This document shows, in pieces, positions 1-7,456 of a stretch of DNA of 49,744 nt. The translations under genes were made by a program, and so were the position numbers. This DNA comes from a virus, in IMG/VR virus record IMGVR_UViG_3300022591_000014, positions 1 to 49,744 of that record, one strand, 5' to 3'. How positions within the stretch are numbered: the first letter of the stretch is position 1; every line of letters begins with the position of its first letter. The notes under the pieces were generated by a model that saw only the letters and a list, made by a program, of their open reading frames with translations, ran no database searches and was not told the DNA's origin.

Positions 1-1140
1 GAAGAATTTCAGGTCGGCGGAGTAGATATATATGTTCACAAGTATATGGGGCCGGTTAATCCGTTAGCTGGAGAAGCTACTCCGGGTGTTCCTACCCAAG
101 CAAATCCTATTCCCGAATTAGGGATACAAGATATCATCCTAATGGAAAATCGTGATCGTCATTATGCACCGGATGTGTATGTGATGCGTGGCATTTATCA
201 AATGCAGGACTTGGATTTTAACCTAAGTCAGTTTGGTATATTCCTAAACAACGATACAATTTTTATGCATCTACACTTTCGTAACTGTGTAGACACGCTA
301 GGTCGTAAAATTATGGCAGGCGATGTATTAGAATTGCCACACTTAAAAGACGAGTATGCCTTAGATGATGCTATGGTCGCTCTTAAACGTTTTTATGTTG
401 TACAAGAAGTAACACGTGCTAGTATGGGATTCAGCCAAACATGGTATCCTCATATTTTAAGAATTAAATGTACACCGATGGTTGACAGTCAAGAGTTTAG
501 TGAAATCCTTAATCAAGAACAACTTGATGCTAACGGAGTTTCAACAAATCAAACCATTAGAGATCTATTGTCAACTGTTAATAGTGCTATCGCCACTAAC
601 AATGCTGTTCTTGCTCAGGCAGAAGCGGACTTGCCACGTAGTGGATATGATACAACACCATATTATGTTATTCCAACAAACGATAAAGGTTTGTTAGATA
701 TTGAGGACGTAAGTGATACTAACGTTGATGTAACCGCAGAAGGTTCTATTGATGCTAGCGTTGTCTTACGTAGCCCAGGACATGATTATTATGTGGGGTA
801 TCTAACTGGTGACGGCACACCTCCAAACGGAGCTCCTTATACCTTTGGTATTTCGTATCCTTCAAATCCTATCCTAGGACAGTTCCATTTACGAACAGAT
901 TATTTTCCAAATCGTCTGTTTAGATTTGACGGAAGTCATTGGTTAAAATACGAAGACAATGTTCGTATGGAAGTTACTAATACTCCTAGAGATGGTAACG
1001 AAACAACTCCTAATACTCAAACACGTCAGACACAAGTTACTGGCTTTATTAACAACACCACTACTGCTACAATCGCAGGTAAGGTGGTGCCAGAGCGCCA
1101 AGCACTAAGTAAAGCATTACGTCCCAAGGCAGATAATTAA
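1..1140 (+). CDS. Neck protein, gp14-like (5' end outside window)
   Basis: The reading frame is open from base 1, so the first visible ATG at 46 is probably internal and the true start lies upstream; the first visible residues read EEFQVGGVDIYVHKYMGP. In T4, gp14 sits in the neck joining the filled head to the tail. The assignment rests on the core pattern SQFGIFLNNDTIF, then GRKIMAGDVLELPHL, then KRFYVVQEV and a WYPHILRIKC segment, which matches the beta-rich core of gp14 proteins as I know it, and on the gene order gp14-gp15. The C-terminal part (after about residue 200 of the visible protein) is not in T4 and contains FRFDGSHW, a motif type that recurs in the next protein. The stop overlaps the next start (TAATG). 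It could be another neck or connector protein, but the context supports gp14. Confidence 0.68.
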   Translation, partial: EEFQVGGVDIYVHKYMGPVNPLAGEATPGVPTQANPIPELGIQDIILMENRDRHYAPDVYVMRGIYQMQDLDFNLSQFGIFLNNDTIFMHLHFRNCVDTLGRKIMAGDVLELPHLKDEYALDDAMVALKRFYVVQEVTRASMGFSQTWYPHILRIKCTPMVDSQEFSEILNQEQLDANGVSTNQTIRDLLSTVNSAIATNNAVLAQAEADLPRSGYDTTPYYVIPTNDKGLLDIEDVSDTNVDVTAEGSIDASVVLRSPGHDYYVGYLTGDGTPPNGAPYTFGISYPSNPILGQFHLRTDYFPNRLFRFDGSHWLKYEDNVRMEVTNTPRDGNETTPNTQTRQTQVTGFINNTTTATIAGKVVPERQALSKALRPKADN

Positions 1141-2537
1141 TGGAATATTTTTATGACGGTCAAATCCGTCGATACTTAACTCAGTTCATGCGTCTAATGA
1201 GCAACTTTAGCTATAAAGATGCCAAAGGAAATTTAGTACAAATTCCAGTACGCTACGGCGATATGAGTCGTCAAGCGGCATTAGCGCAAAGAAAGAACAG
1301 TGAAAATACTATTCCTAGTGCCCCGTTTATTGCTTGTAATATTAAGAATTTAGAAATCGCACGTAACAGATTACAAGAACCTACGCATATCAGTAAGGTA
1401 CAAATTAGAGAACGTGATACTTGGATTAATCCAGAAACCGGCTTAGAAGAATATATTAATGTTCAAGGCGAAAACTATACTGTGGAACGCCTAATGCCAG
1501 TTCCTTACAACTTAGTGTTGACTTCAGATCTATGGACAACAAACACAGATCAAAAATTACAAATTATTGAGCAGTTACTAGTATTATTTCGTCCTAGTTT
1601 AGAGTTACAAACTACCGACAATTATTTAGATTGGACTAGTTTAAGTACTATTGAATTAACTGATATGACTTTTACTAATCGTTCAATTCCACAAGGTACT
1701 GAACAAGATATTGATATTTGTAATATGCAATTTACAACACCTATCTGGATCACTACTCCAGCTAAGGTTAAACAGTTAGGTATTGTTACTAAGATCATTA
1801 CTAATACTTTTGTTGATGCGCAAGGTACAATCGAATCAGGAGCTTATCAGAACTATCAAGAAGTTGATTATTTTAGCGGCAGAACTCCAACTGCGGTTGG
1901 CGGTGCTACTATTGGTAACTTTAGTCTATTAGTATTAAACGGTTCTGCTACATTAGTCGATCCTGCTGAAGGACTTAATATCAACTGGTATCGAATCTTA
2001 GATTTATTTCCAGGAAAATTTACTGCCGGCTTAAGTCAACTTAGATTAACAAAACCCAACGGCACAGAGATTTCTGCTCGTATCAGTTTAGATCCATCAA
2101 ACGAAAGTATCATGCATCTTGATATTGATCAAGATACCATTCCTCAAAATTCAGAAGTTCCCCCTAATAGTGGTAAAACGTATGTAGATGCTATTATAGA
2201 TCCTACAACATTTGTGCCTGTAAATCCTGCTATGGGAATTCGATATCTTATCTTAGAAGATATTAACACTAATCCAGAACTTGTTACACCGATGGCTAAC
2301 GGTGAAGCCGCAAGTGCGTGGCGCAATGATGACGGTACATACCTAATTGCTCATGCTAACGACATTGTAACATGGAATGGATCTCACTGGTTTGTAATAT
2401 TCAATTCGTCAAGCGTTGCTGACTTTACCTATATAACTAACATTAGAACTGGCTTACAATATGTTTGGGACGGCACTATGTGGTCCAAGAGTTATGAAGG
2501 TGAGTACAGTCCAACAAATTGGCGATTGATACTATGA
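1140..2537 (+). CDS. Tail sheath stabilisation and completion protein, gp15-like, with C-terminal extension
   Basis: The protein (465 aa) starts MEYFYDGQIRRYLTQFM, closely following the T4 gp15 N-terminus pattern (YFYNSSFRRYATLM). It continues with a VQIPVRYGDMSR segment and NTIPSAPFIACNIKNLEIA, again collinear with gp15. A later region, PVPYNLVLTSDLWT followed by QIIEQLLVLFRPSLELQ, matches the gp15 core. In T4, gp15 caps the tail after sheath assembly and contacts the neck. T4 gp15 is about 270 aa, so this protein carries roughly 190 extra residues. The extension ends with WNGSHW and VWDGTMWSKSYEGEYSPTNW repeats. The start is fixed by the TAATG overlap with the upstream gene, which suggests translational coupling. 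Confidence 0.82.
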   Translation: MEYFYDGQIRRYLTQFMRLMSNFSYKDAKGNLVQIPVRYGDMSRQAALAQRKNSENTIPSAPFIACNIKNLEIARNRLQEPTHISKVQIRERDTWINPETGLEEYINVQGENYTVERLMPVPYNLVLTSDLWTTNTDQKLQIIEQLLVLFRPSLELQTTDNYLDWTSLSTIELTDMTFTNRSIPQGTEQDIDICNMQFTTPIWITTPAKVKQLGIVTKIITNTFVDAQGTIESGAYQNYQEVDYFSGRTPTAVGGATIGNFSLLVLNGSATLVDPAEGLNINWYRILDLFPGKFTAGLSQLRLTKPNGTEISARISLDPSNESIMHLDIDQDTIPQNSEVPPNSGKTYVDAIIDPTTFVPVNPAMGIRYLILEDINTNPELVTPMANGEAASAWRNDDGTYLIAHANDIVTWNGSHWFVIFNSSSVADFTYITNIRTGLQYVWDGTMWSKSYEGEYSPTNWRLIL

Positions 2538-2962
2538 GCAACATAATCTGTAGTGGTGGCATATTCCTAGCAAAAGATACAAAAAGGTTCCTGTTTTTGC
2601 TTCGTAACCAAGGCAAAACTGCCGGAACTTGGGGTATTGTTGGTGGTAAGAATGAACCCGGTGATACTGCTCCCATCGACACTCTTAATCGAGAGATTAT
2701 AGAAGAACTAGGACATTTACCAGTTATTGATAAGTTTGTACCGTTAGAATGGTACACTAGTAAAGATGAAGAATTTTACTATCATACGTACTTGTTATTA
2801 ACTAAGGAAGAATTTATTCCTAAACTCAACGATGAACACGTTGGATATTGTTGGTGCGACTTAGACCACTGGCCTAAGCCGCTACACTCTGGTGTTAGAG
2901 TAACTCTAAATAATAAAATTATTAGAGCTAAAATTGATACTGTAATTGATATCTTAACTTGA
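2534..2962 (+). CDS. Nudix hydrolase
   Basis: A 142-aa protein with a Nudix box at about residues 37-61: GGKNEPGD, then 8 residues, then REIIEELG. The REIIEELG half, which supplies the metal-binding glutamates, is intact. The first half has Asp where the canonical motif has Glu, and one residue more than the usual seven-residue spacer. Nudix enzymes hydrolyse nucleoside diphosphates linked to another moiety, such as damaged NTPs, NADH, ADP-ribose or capped RNA; the substrate cannot be told from sequence. I chose the ATG at 2534, which overlaps the gp15-like stop as ATGA; a TTG at 2519 would lengthen it by five residues. It is the last plus-strand gene and its end overlaps the convergent minus-strand gene by 9 bp. 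Confidence 0.86.
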   Translation: MSNIICSGGIFLAKDTKRFLFLLRNQGKTAGTWGIVGGKNEPGDTAPIDTLNREIIEELGHLPVIDKFVPLEWYTSKDEEFYYHTYLLLTKEEFIPKLNDEHVGYCWCDLDHWPKPLHSGVRVTLNNKIIRAKIDTVIDILT

Positions 2963-4651
2963 ACGTCTAAGTACTAACAAGTAGAAACCATTCCACCACG
3001 CACGTAAATCTTCTTGCTCATTTAGTAATACTTTTGAGTATAGAATATCTAATCCTAACGCTTTAATTCCTGCGTCAGTTCCAGCAACTACTCCATCCCA
3101 ATTAGCATCATCAACTAAAATAATTGCTTCGTCAGATAAACAAGGAGCATAATATTTGAGTGCGTTCACTGTATTAGCAAAATCGTGTGGGCCATCATAG
3201 AAGAAAAAGTCTACATCCTGAATTTCTTCACGATTTACACTAAGCATATCTGCTTCGTAAACAATAATTTTATTGTTGCCTTTAAATTTCTTAACATTTT
3301 CGATAAATGTTTCTTTATTATTCGGCGGCATTTCAAATGATTCATTTGCTGGTTGATATGTATCTTGCCAAGTATCAATACAAATAGCTTCAATTGTATT
3401 ATCTTTCAAGGCCGCACAAGCAGTAGCACCTAACGCACTACCTACTTCTAAGTAACGCTTGCTACCTTTAGCAAGTTTATTAATTAGGCTTTCCATCTTC
3501 CAACTTGTAAGTCCAGGAATATCGCTACCTAAGTTATCAATCGCACTATCTAATACAGCGTTAATCGCAAGGTGAACTTTATCACTGATCTTTTCAGTTT
3601 GTTTTTTGCTAATAATCTTATCGCAATAATTACAATCCCAGCAATCAAACTTACAAGTCTTAATCTTATCACGCCAAATATTGATTGGCTTGTCTACTAA
3701 GTTACTCTGGTCGATAAATTCTTCAAATCCGCCAATTAAGATTTCATCACCGTTAACATAACGAGTAATAATGTCCATAGTTTCTTCTAAACGAGTCGCA
3801 CTTTCACGACCGTGCATTTTAAAAACATCAACACCTAGGTCAAAGAACTCTACCCAGTCAGCTCTCCAAGGAGGCAAGTTTGCGGTCTTTAATGGAACTG
3901 CTGGATCTTCGTGATCCCATTTAGGGCAACTTACACGACTAATAGCATCATTAAAATATTGAGGACGATTTCCAGTGCGTGTATTATTAAATTCATAATG
4001 CTCGTCCATCATTGGGCAAGCACCTAAACAGCCTTCATTTGCTAACAAGCTAATAGCAACATCACGTCCTAGATTAGTTTTAACCCATTCTTTAGCTTTT
4101 TTTAGTTTTAACAATGCTTCGTGGTCACGCATCAAATCACGATCAATACAGATATAATCAAACCCTGCCTTTGCGTAAGCAATATAATCAGCAGGTGTTG
4201 TTACATTACGTAGAATAGTATTTTTAACATACAAGTCAGGATATCGTGCTTTAACTTGTCCAGTAGCCATCCAATGTAAATGAGGTAAAATTACACTTCT
4301 AACACCAGCATCATATAGCGGTTGAAAATTATCTAACCATACTTCTAATAGTTGCTGAGTTGGAGGAACTTGAATGTTGTTAAAGGTAGCACATACTGGG
4401 ATTCCAGTTTGTTGCTGAATATGTAGAGCGGCATCGATGGCACTAAAAGCATCTTCCTGATTTAGGAATATATCTCCCATCGCATCCTGAGTGAAAGGAG
4501 CAATCCTCGATGTAAAATACACATCGAAAATCCACTCCTTATATTTCTTACAAAAGTCTAAAAAATTAAAGAACTGTTGTTCCGTTAATTTTGGGTTGAT
4601 CGGTAAGCTGAATATTTTTTGCGGTGTCAAGTAAGTTTGGGATTCGGTCAT
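2954..4651 (-). CDS. U32-like iron-sulphur TIM-barrel protein fused to class I methyltransferase
   Basis: A 565-aa two-domain protein. Residues about 10-350 look like a U32/UbiU-type TIM barrel: alternating beta-strands, SLLANEGCLGACPMMDEHY (Cys208, Cys212), SCPKW (Cys242), and a terminal cluster CKFDCWDCNYC (Cys333, 337, 340, 343). Proteins of this group often bind a 4Fe-4S cluster, and some take part in oxygen-independent hydroxylation; the reaction here is unknown. Residues about 395-565 are a SAM-dependent methyltransferase (Methyltransf_24-like): motif I YLEVGSALGATACAAL, acidic strand ICIDTW, then FFFYDGPHDFANTV and ILVDDANWDG. The ATG at 4651 lies inside the upstream gene, giving an 86-bp overlap; it is kept because the first barrel strand begins soon after it. 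The call of two domains is firm; U32 membership is less so. Confidence 0.72.
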   Translation of the reverse strand: MTESQTYLTPQKIFSLPINPKLTEQQFFNFLDFCKKYKEWIFDVYFTSRIAPFTQDAMGDIFLNQEDAFSAIDAALHIQQQTGIPVCATFNNIQVPPTQQLLEVWLDNFQPLYDAGVRSVILPHLHWMATGQVKARYPDLYVKNTILRNVTTPADYIAYAKAGFDYICIDRDLMRDHEALLKLKKAKEWVKTNLGRDVAISLLANEGCLGACPMMDEHYEFNNTRTGNRPQYFNDAISRVSCPKWDHEDPAVPLKTANLPPWRADWVEFFDLGVDVFKMHGRESATRLEETMDIITRYVNGDEILIGGFEEFIDQSNLVDKPINIWRDKIKTCKFDCWDCNYCDKIISKKQTEKISDKVHLAINAVLDSAIDNLGSDIPGLTSWKMESLINKLAKGSKRYLEVGSALGATACAALKDNTIEAICIDTWQDTYQPANESFEMPPNNKETFIENVKKFKGNNKIIVYEADMLSVNREEIQDVDFFFYDGPHDFANTVNALKYYAPCLSDEAIILVDDANWDGVVAGTDAGIKALGLDILYSKVLLNEQEDLRAWWNGFYLLVLRRSS

Positions 4652-5405
4652 TTTTGGTCTCTATCATTTTATCAATACCAGGTTGTACTGACATTGATAT
4701 ATTATGTATCCCTGCTTGAATCTCACCACTGTACTTCATGGCTAGCGCAATAGTCTGCATCTGATCTTCTTCTGGCATTTGGGTAATGCTATCCATATTA
4801 CCAGCGCCGATACGACCATAACTAATTACGTCAGTTGCCGCTTGTTTAGCTAAACGTGCTATCCAGTATTTGCGTTCTTCTTCAGGACGCTCTTCTGCGA
4901 AGAACTGTAAATCATCTTCAGTAGTAGCATGTTTCTTAACAAAACTCATAAACGCATTGATTTCAGTTTCAGCTTGTAGTAGCTTACGCTTCCAAATAGT
5001 AATATCGTAATCATTCTTTTCGATATCTACTTGTAACATTTCTTTTGCGATTTCGTCTGTTGCTTCGGCTTGATCACGCATCCATTTCTTGCGGATGAGT
5101 TCAGCTTTGCGTAGACTGGTTTTAATTTCTTGATATGAATGGTAACGTGATTCTAGTTCCATAAATGCTTGACGTACTTGGCGCCAAGGAGTAATACCAG
5201 CTCCTTTAGCAACAAAGTTTTCGCATTGATACGCAGTCATACTCATATTGGTATGAACTGCGTATGACATGATTTCTTTTTCAAAATCATTTAAATCGTA
5301 TCGATTACAGAAATCTGCGTCGATCTTAATTTCTTTTACATCTGATGTTGATATACTATCTAAATCTTTTAAATACGTACTTACTTTGTTAGAATTGGAA
5401 TCCAT
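4566..5405 (-). CDS. Unidentified helical protein
   Basis: A 279-aa protein I cannot assign to a family. It is mostly charged and helical, with a probable coiled coil around residues 95-165 (RYHSYQEIKTSLRKAELIRK onward) and an acidic patch EERPEEERKYW. No signal peptide or membrane segment is visible. The start at 5405 has a GAGGT Shine-Dalgarno seven bases upstream and overlaps the end of the preceding gene by 17 bp. Its last 28 codons overlap the start of the U32-like/methyltransferase gene. The tight coupling on both sides suggests these three genes act or are expressed together after the fibre genes. A fibre-assembly or virion-associated role is only a guess from position. Confidence 0.7.
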   Translation of the reverse strand: MDSNSNKVSTYLKDLDSISTSDVKEIKIDADFCNRYDLNDFEKEIMSYAVHTNMSMTAYQCENFVAKGAGITPWRQVRQAFMELESRYHSYQEIKTSLRKAELIRKKWMRDQAEATDEIAKEMLQVDIEKNDYDITIWKRKLLQAETEINAFMSFVKKHATTEDDLQFFAEERPEEERKYWIARLAKQAATDVISYGRIGAGNMDSITQMPEEDQMQTIALAMKYSGEIQAGIHNISMSVQPGIDKMIETKNDRIPNLLDTAKNIQLTDQPKINGTTVL

Positions 5406-6303
5406 GTTTTACCTCAGTTATTCTATTTGGGCTATCTGGACCTTCAGTTAACCCAAGCGCCTGAGCTTGTTTAATAGGCATCTGAAGTCCAAAATACTGC
5501 TCGTATTTAATATTCATGTCCCATACAGTGGTTGCGGATTGGAAATCTTTTAGTACTCTTTGTAAGTTTACTAGCATAGTAGATAAACCATCTTCGTATG
5601 CTTCTGCTTTTGTTAAAATCTTGTTAGCTAATTCGGTTTTATCACGATTGTGCTCGCTAGCCATATAATCTAAGAACGGAGTTTTGTGACCGTCTGCGCC
5701 TTGATAGCGTAGCCATTCGCGAGCTTCGTGTTTTTGTATTTCCCAAGTAGCTTGTTCTACTTTGCCTGCTGGTGCATACGCAAGGAAACGACGTTCGTAT
5801 TCATCTTCAACAATTTCCTTAGCAAATAGGTACATAAATTGTACTACGTCTGCTACGATTTCATCTGTGATTTCTACAGGTACTTTCATTGCTTCTGGTA
5901 AATTAGCAGAAGCAGTAGGATCAGTATTAGACATCCATACTTTAGCCGCTGAACGATAGTCAGCAAAGAATTGGCGACCGTTACGGGCAACTCGTTCTTC
6001 AATTATAACAAATTTTGACTTAGGCCATAATGGACTCATTGTATCAAAAAAGTGCTGACTCATTGCTACGCATTGTACGTTGAATAACTGATAAAGATCT
6101 TCGCAATATAACGCAGGGTCTTGGTGAGTTTGATCGTAGTACTTAGGATCAATTACATGATCCCCTACTATCATAAACAATGTTCCTGTAGCAATAAAGC
6201 TGTTTGCAGGAATTGGATCTCCACCATATACTACCGGAGGAAGTGCTGGTACGTTTGGAGCAATAGCTACGTCCCAAAAATCTAAGTTTGTTGCTGTTGT
6301 CAT
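5389..6303 (-). CDS. Unidentified protein downstream of adhesin gene; possible fibre accessory protein
   Basis: A 304-aa protein starting MTTATNLDFW. I chose the ATG at 6303 because it has GGGAG upstream and lies one base past the stop of the preceding gene; an in-frame start at 6333 would add ten residues inside that gene. The N-terminal 40 residues are Pro/Val-rich (APNVPALPPVVYGGDPIP). The middle is helical and acidic. The region TPFLDYMASEHNRDKTELAN followed by KILTKAEAYEDG resembles a motif I associate with small proteins encoded beside tail fibres in marine myophages, but I cannot name the family. It sits directly downstream of the adhesin-like gene, consistent with an assembly or attachment role for the fibre; this is inference. 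Confidence 0.68.
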   Translation of the reverse strand: MTTATNLDFWDVAIAPNVPALPPVVYGGDPIPANSFIATGTLFMIVGDHVIDPKYYDQTHQDPALYCEDLYQLFNVQCVAMSQHFFDTMSPLWPKSKFVIIEERVARNGRQFFADYRSAAKVWMSNTDPTASANLPEAMKVPVEITDEIVADVVQFMYLFAKEIVEDEYERRFLAYAPAGKVEQATWEIQKHEAREWLRYQGADGHKTPFLDYMASEHNRDKTELANKILTKAEAYEDGLSTMLVNLQRVLKDFQSATTVWDMNIKYEQYFGLQMPIKQAQALGLTEGPDSPNRITEVKHGFQF

Positions 6304-6304
6304 A

Positions 6305-7423
6305 TTAAACTCCCGGACGACCTGAAGCGGCAACTAGAGCAGCCGCGGACGACGCAGAACCCGAACTGGCTCCGTAGTGTCCTTTGTTACGTGTTGCCGC
6401 TGGCATACGTGTTTGTGCGTTGTTACTATAAGTTGTCTTATCGCACTTGTTATTTTGTTGACCGTCATAGTTACCAGTCATGTAGCCCCAATCTTGTCCC
6501 ATCATCATAACGTCTTCGCCGTATGCTGAGATTTGGTTAAAGTAAGCAATTGCCGCACCCGATGTATCGTTGAACTGTACACGGTTTACGTTAACGTTAG
6601 ATTGTGTACCTACATAGTGCCAACCGTACTTACTTGGAAGGAATTTCATAAAGCTGTCAGTTGTAAATGTAGTAGGAGCTACAAACCAAGAATCGTTTGA
6701 ATGGTACATACCGCTTGGACCACCACCAATTGACCACCATGATACCTCTTGACCGCCGCCTGCTGTCGCACTACCAGCACCACGGTTGTTACCAGTTGTG
6801 TTGTACATAACTTCAGTTGGCATGTGCATCTTTTCAGTAGGACCAGCACCACCAGCGGCATATCCATATTGATATGTAATTGCGGTTGATGCTCCAAATG
6901 TTCTACGAGCTGTACCCATATCCCATCCACCTACTGTACCGTATCCCATAACTGCCTGTGGGTTATCATCAGTATATCCAAATGAGTAAGGAGAGAAAAC
7001 AGAACCGCCACGAACACGACCAGTACCTGTGTACAAGTTATATGATTCAGTATGCGCTGAAGATCCACCAAAGCCGTTGTTACAACCTAATGTGTATCCG
7101 TTGTAGTCAGAAAAGAAACCGTCAATATAGTCACCGGTGTTAGTTAACTGGTCACCACAGTAATATGTAATATCAGTAGTGTGCCAAGTCTTGTTTAACG
7201 AACGCCATGCGTTTGAACCTTTATACCCGGCAGTACTAAAACCGTGAGTAATAATAGCACGGTATCTCCAACCTGCTTGCGGGTTACCTGATGGGCTTCC
7301 CGGATATGTCCAGTATGCTACTGATCCGTCAGTTACTAGCGAAGCACCTCTTGAGTATGCGTCAGTACTAGGTAGAGGATAGATACCTGGAATAACGTTA
7401 GTGTTACCAATGTATAATGCCAT
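6305..7423 (-). CDS. Gly/Tyr-rich adhesin-like virion protein
   Basis: A 372-aa protein beginning MALYIGNTNVIPGIYPLPS. It is very rich in Gly, Tyr, Ser, Asn and Trp, with glycine-rich stretches such as YGYAAGGAGPTEKM, GSATAGGGQEVSWWSIGGGPSG and a Ser/Ala-rich end GASSGSASSAAALVAASG. There is no signal peptide or membrane segment, and little Lys or Glu, as in compact beta-rich extracellular domains. Its position after an S74-type fibre gene recalls the T4-like arrangement of a fibre gene followed by a Gly-rich adhesin, but there is no clear sequence match to gp38. An AAGGAAA Shine-Dalgarno and an AATAAATA late-promoter box lie upstream. Receptor binding is the most likely role, inferred from composition and position. 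Confidence 0.72.
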   Translation of the reverse strand: MALYIGNTNVIPGIYPLPSTDAYSRGASLVTDGSVAYWTYPGSPSGNPQAGWRYRAIITHGFSTAGYKGSNAWRSLNKTWHTTDITYYCGDQLTNTGDYIDGFFSDYNGYTLGCNNGFGGSSAHTESYNLYTGTGRVRGGSVFSPYSFGYTDDNPQAVMGYGTVGGWDMGTARRTFGASTAITYQYGYAAGGAGPTEKMHMPTEVMYNTTGNNRGAGSATAGGGQEVSWWSIGGGPSGMYHSNDSWFVAPTTFTTDSFMKFLPSKYGWHYVGTQSNVNVNRVQFNDTSGAAIAYFNQISAYGEDVMMMGQDWGYMTGNYDGQQNNKCDKTTYSNNAQTRMPAATRNKGHYGASSGSASSAAALVAASGRPGV

Positions 7424-7448
7424 TTTCTTATTTCCTTAATATTGCTGT

Positions 7449-7456
7449 TATTTATT
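7449..7456 (-). promoter_or_regulatory. Candidate T4-type late promoter box AATAAATA
   Basis: On the minus strand the box reads AATAAATA, fitting the NATAAATA late consensus of T4-like phages. It overlaps the TAA stop of the 841-aa fibre gene and would start transcripts about 20 bases before the adhesin-like gene at 7423. No -35 element is expected for this class. Confidence 0.5.

Noticed and set aside
482-697. Second plus-strand frame inside the gp14-like gene
   Set aside because: It overlaps a well-supported gene in another frame and has no recognisable features.
2519-2533. TTG start extending the Nudix protein by five residues
   Set aside because: The ATG at 2534 overlaps the upstream stop as ATGA, the usual coupling arrangement, and the extra residues add nothing conserved.
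3620-3660. CX3CX2C in the U32-like protein read as a radical-SAM motif
   Set aside because: The motif is near the C-terminal end of the barrel, whereas radical-SAM enzymes carry it at the N-terminal side; the rest of the domain fits a U32-like protein better.
6304-6333. Upstream start for the 304-aa protein at 6333
   Set aside because: The ATG at 6303 has GGGAG upstream and lies directly after the preceding stop; the longer form would overlap the adhesin-like gene.
6305-7423. Diversity-generating retroelement target in the adhesin-like gene
   Set aside because: No reverse transcriptase frame or template-like near copy is visible in the window.
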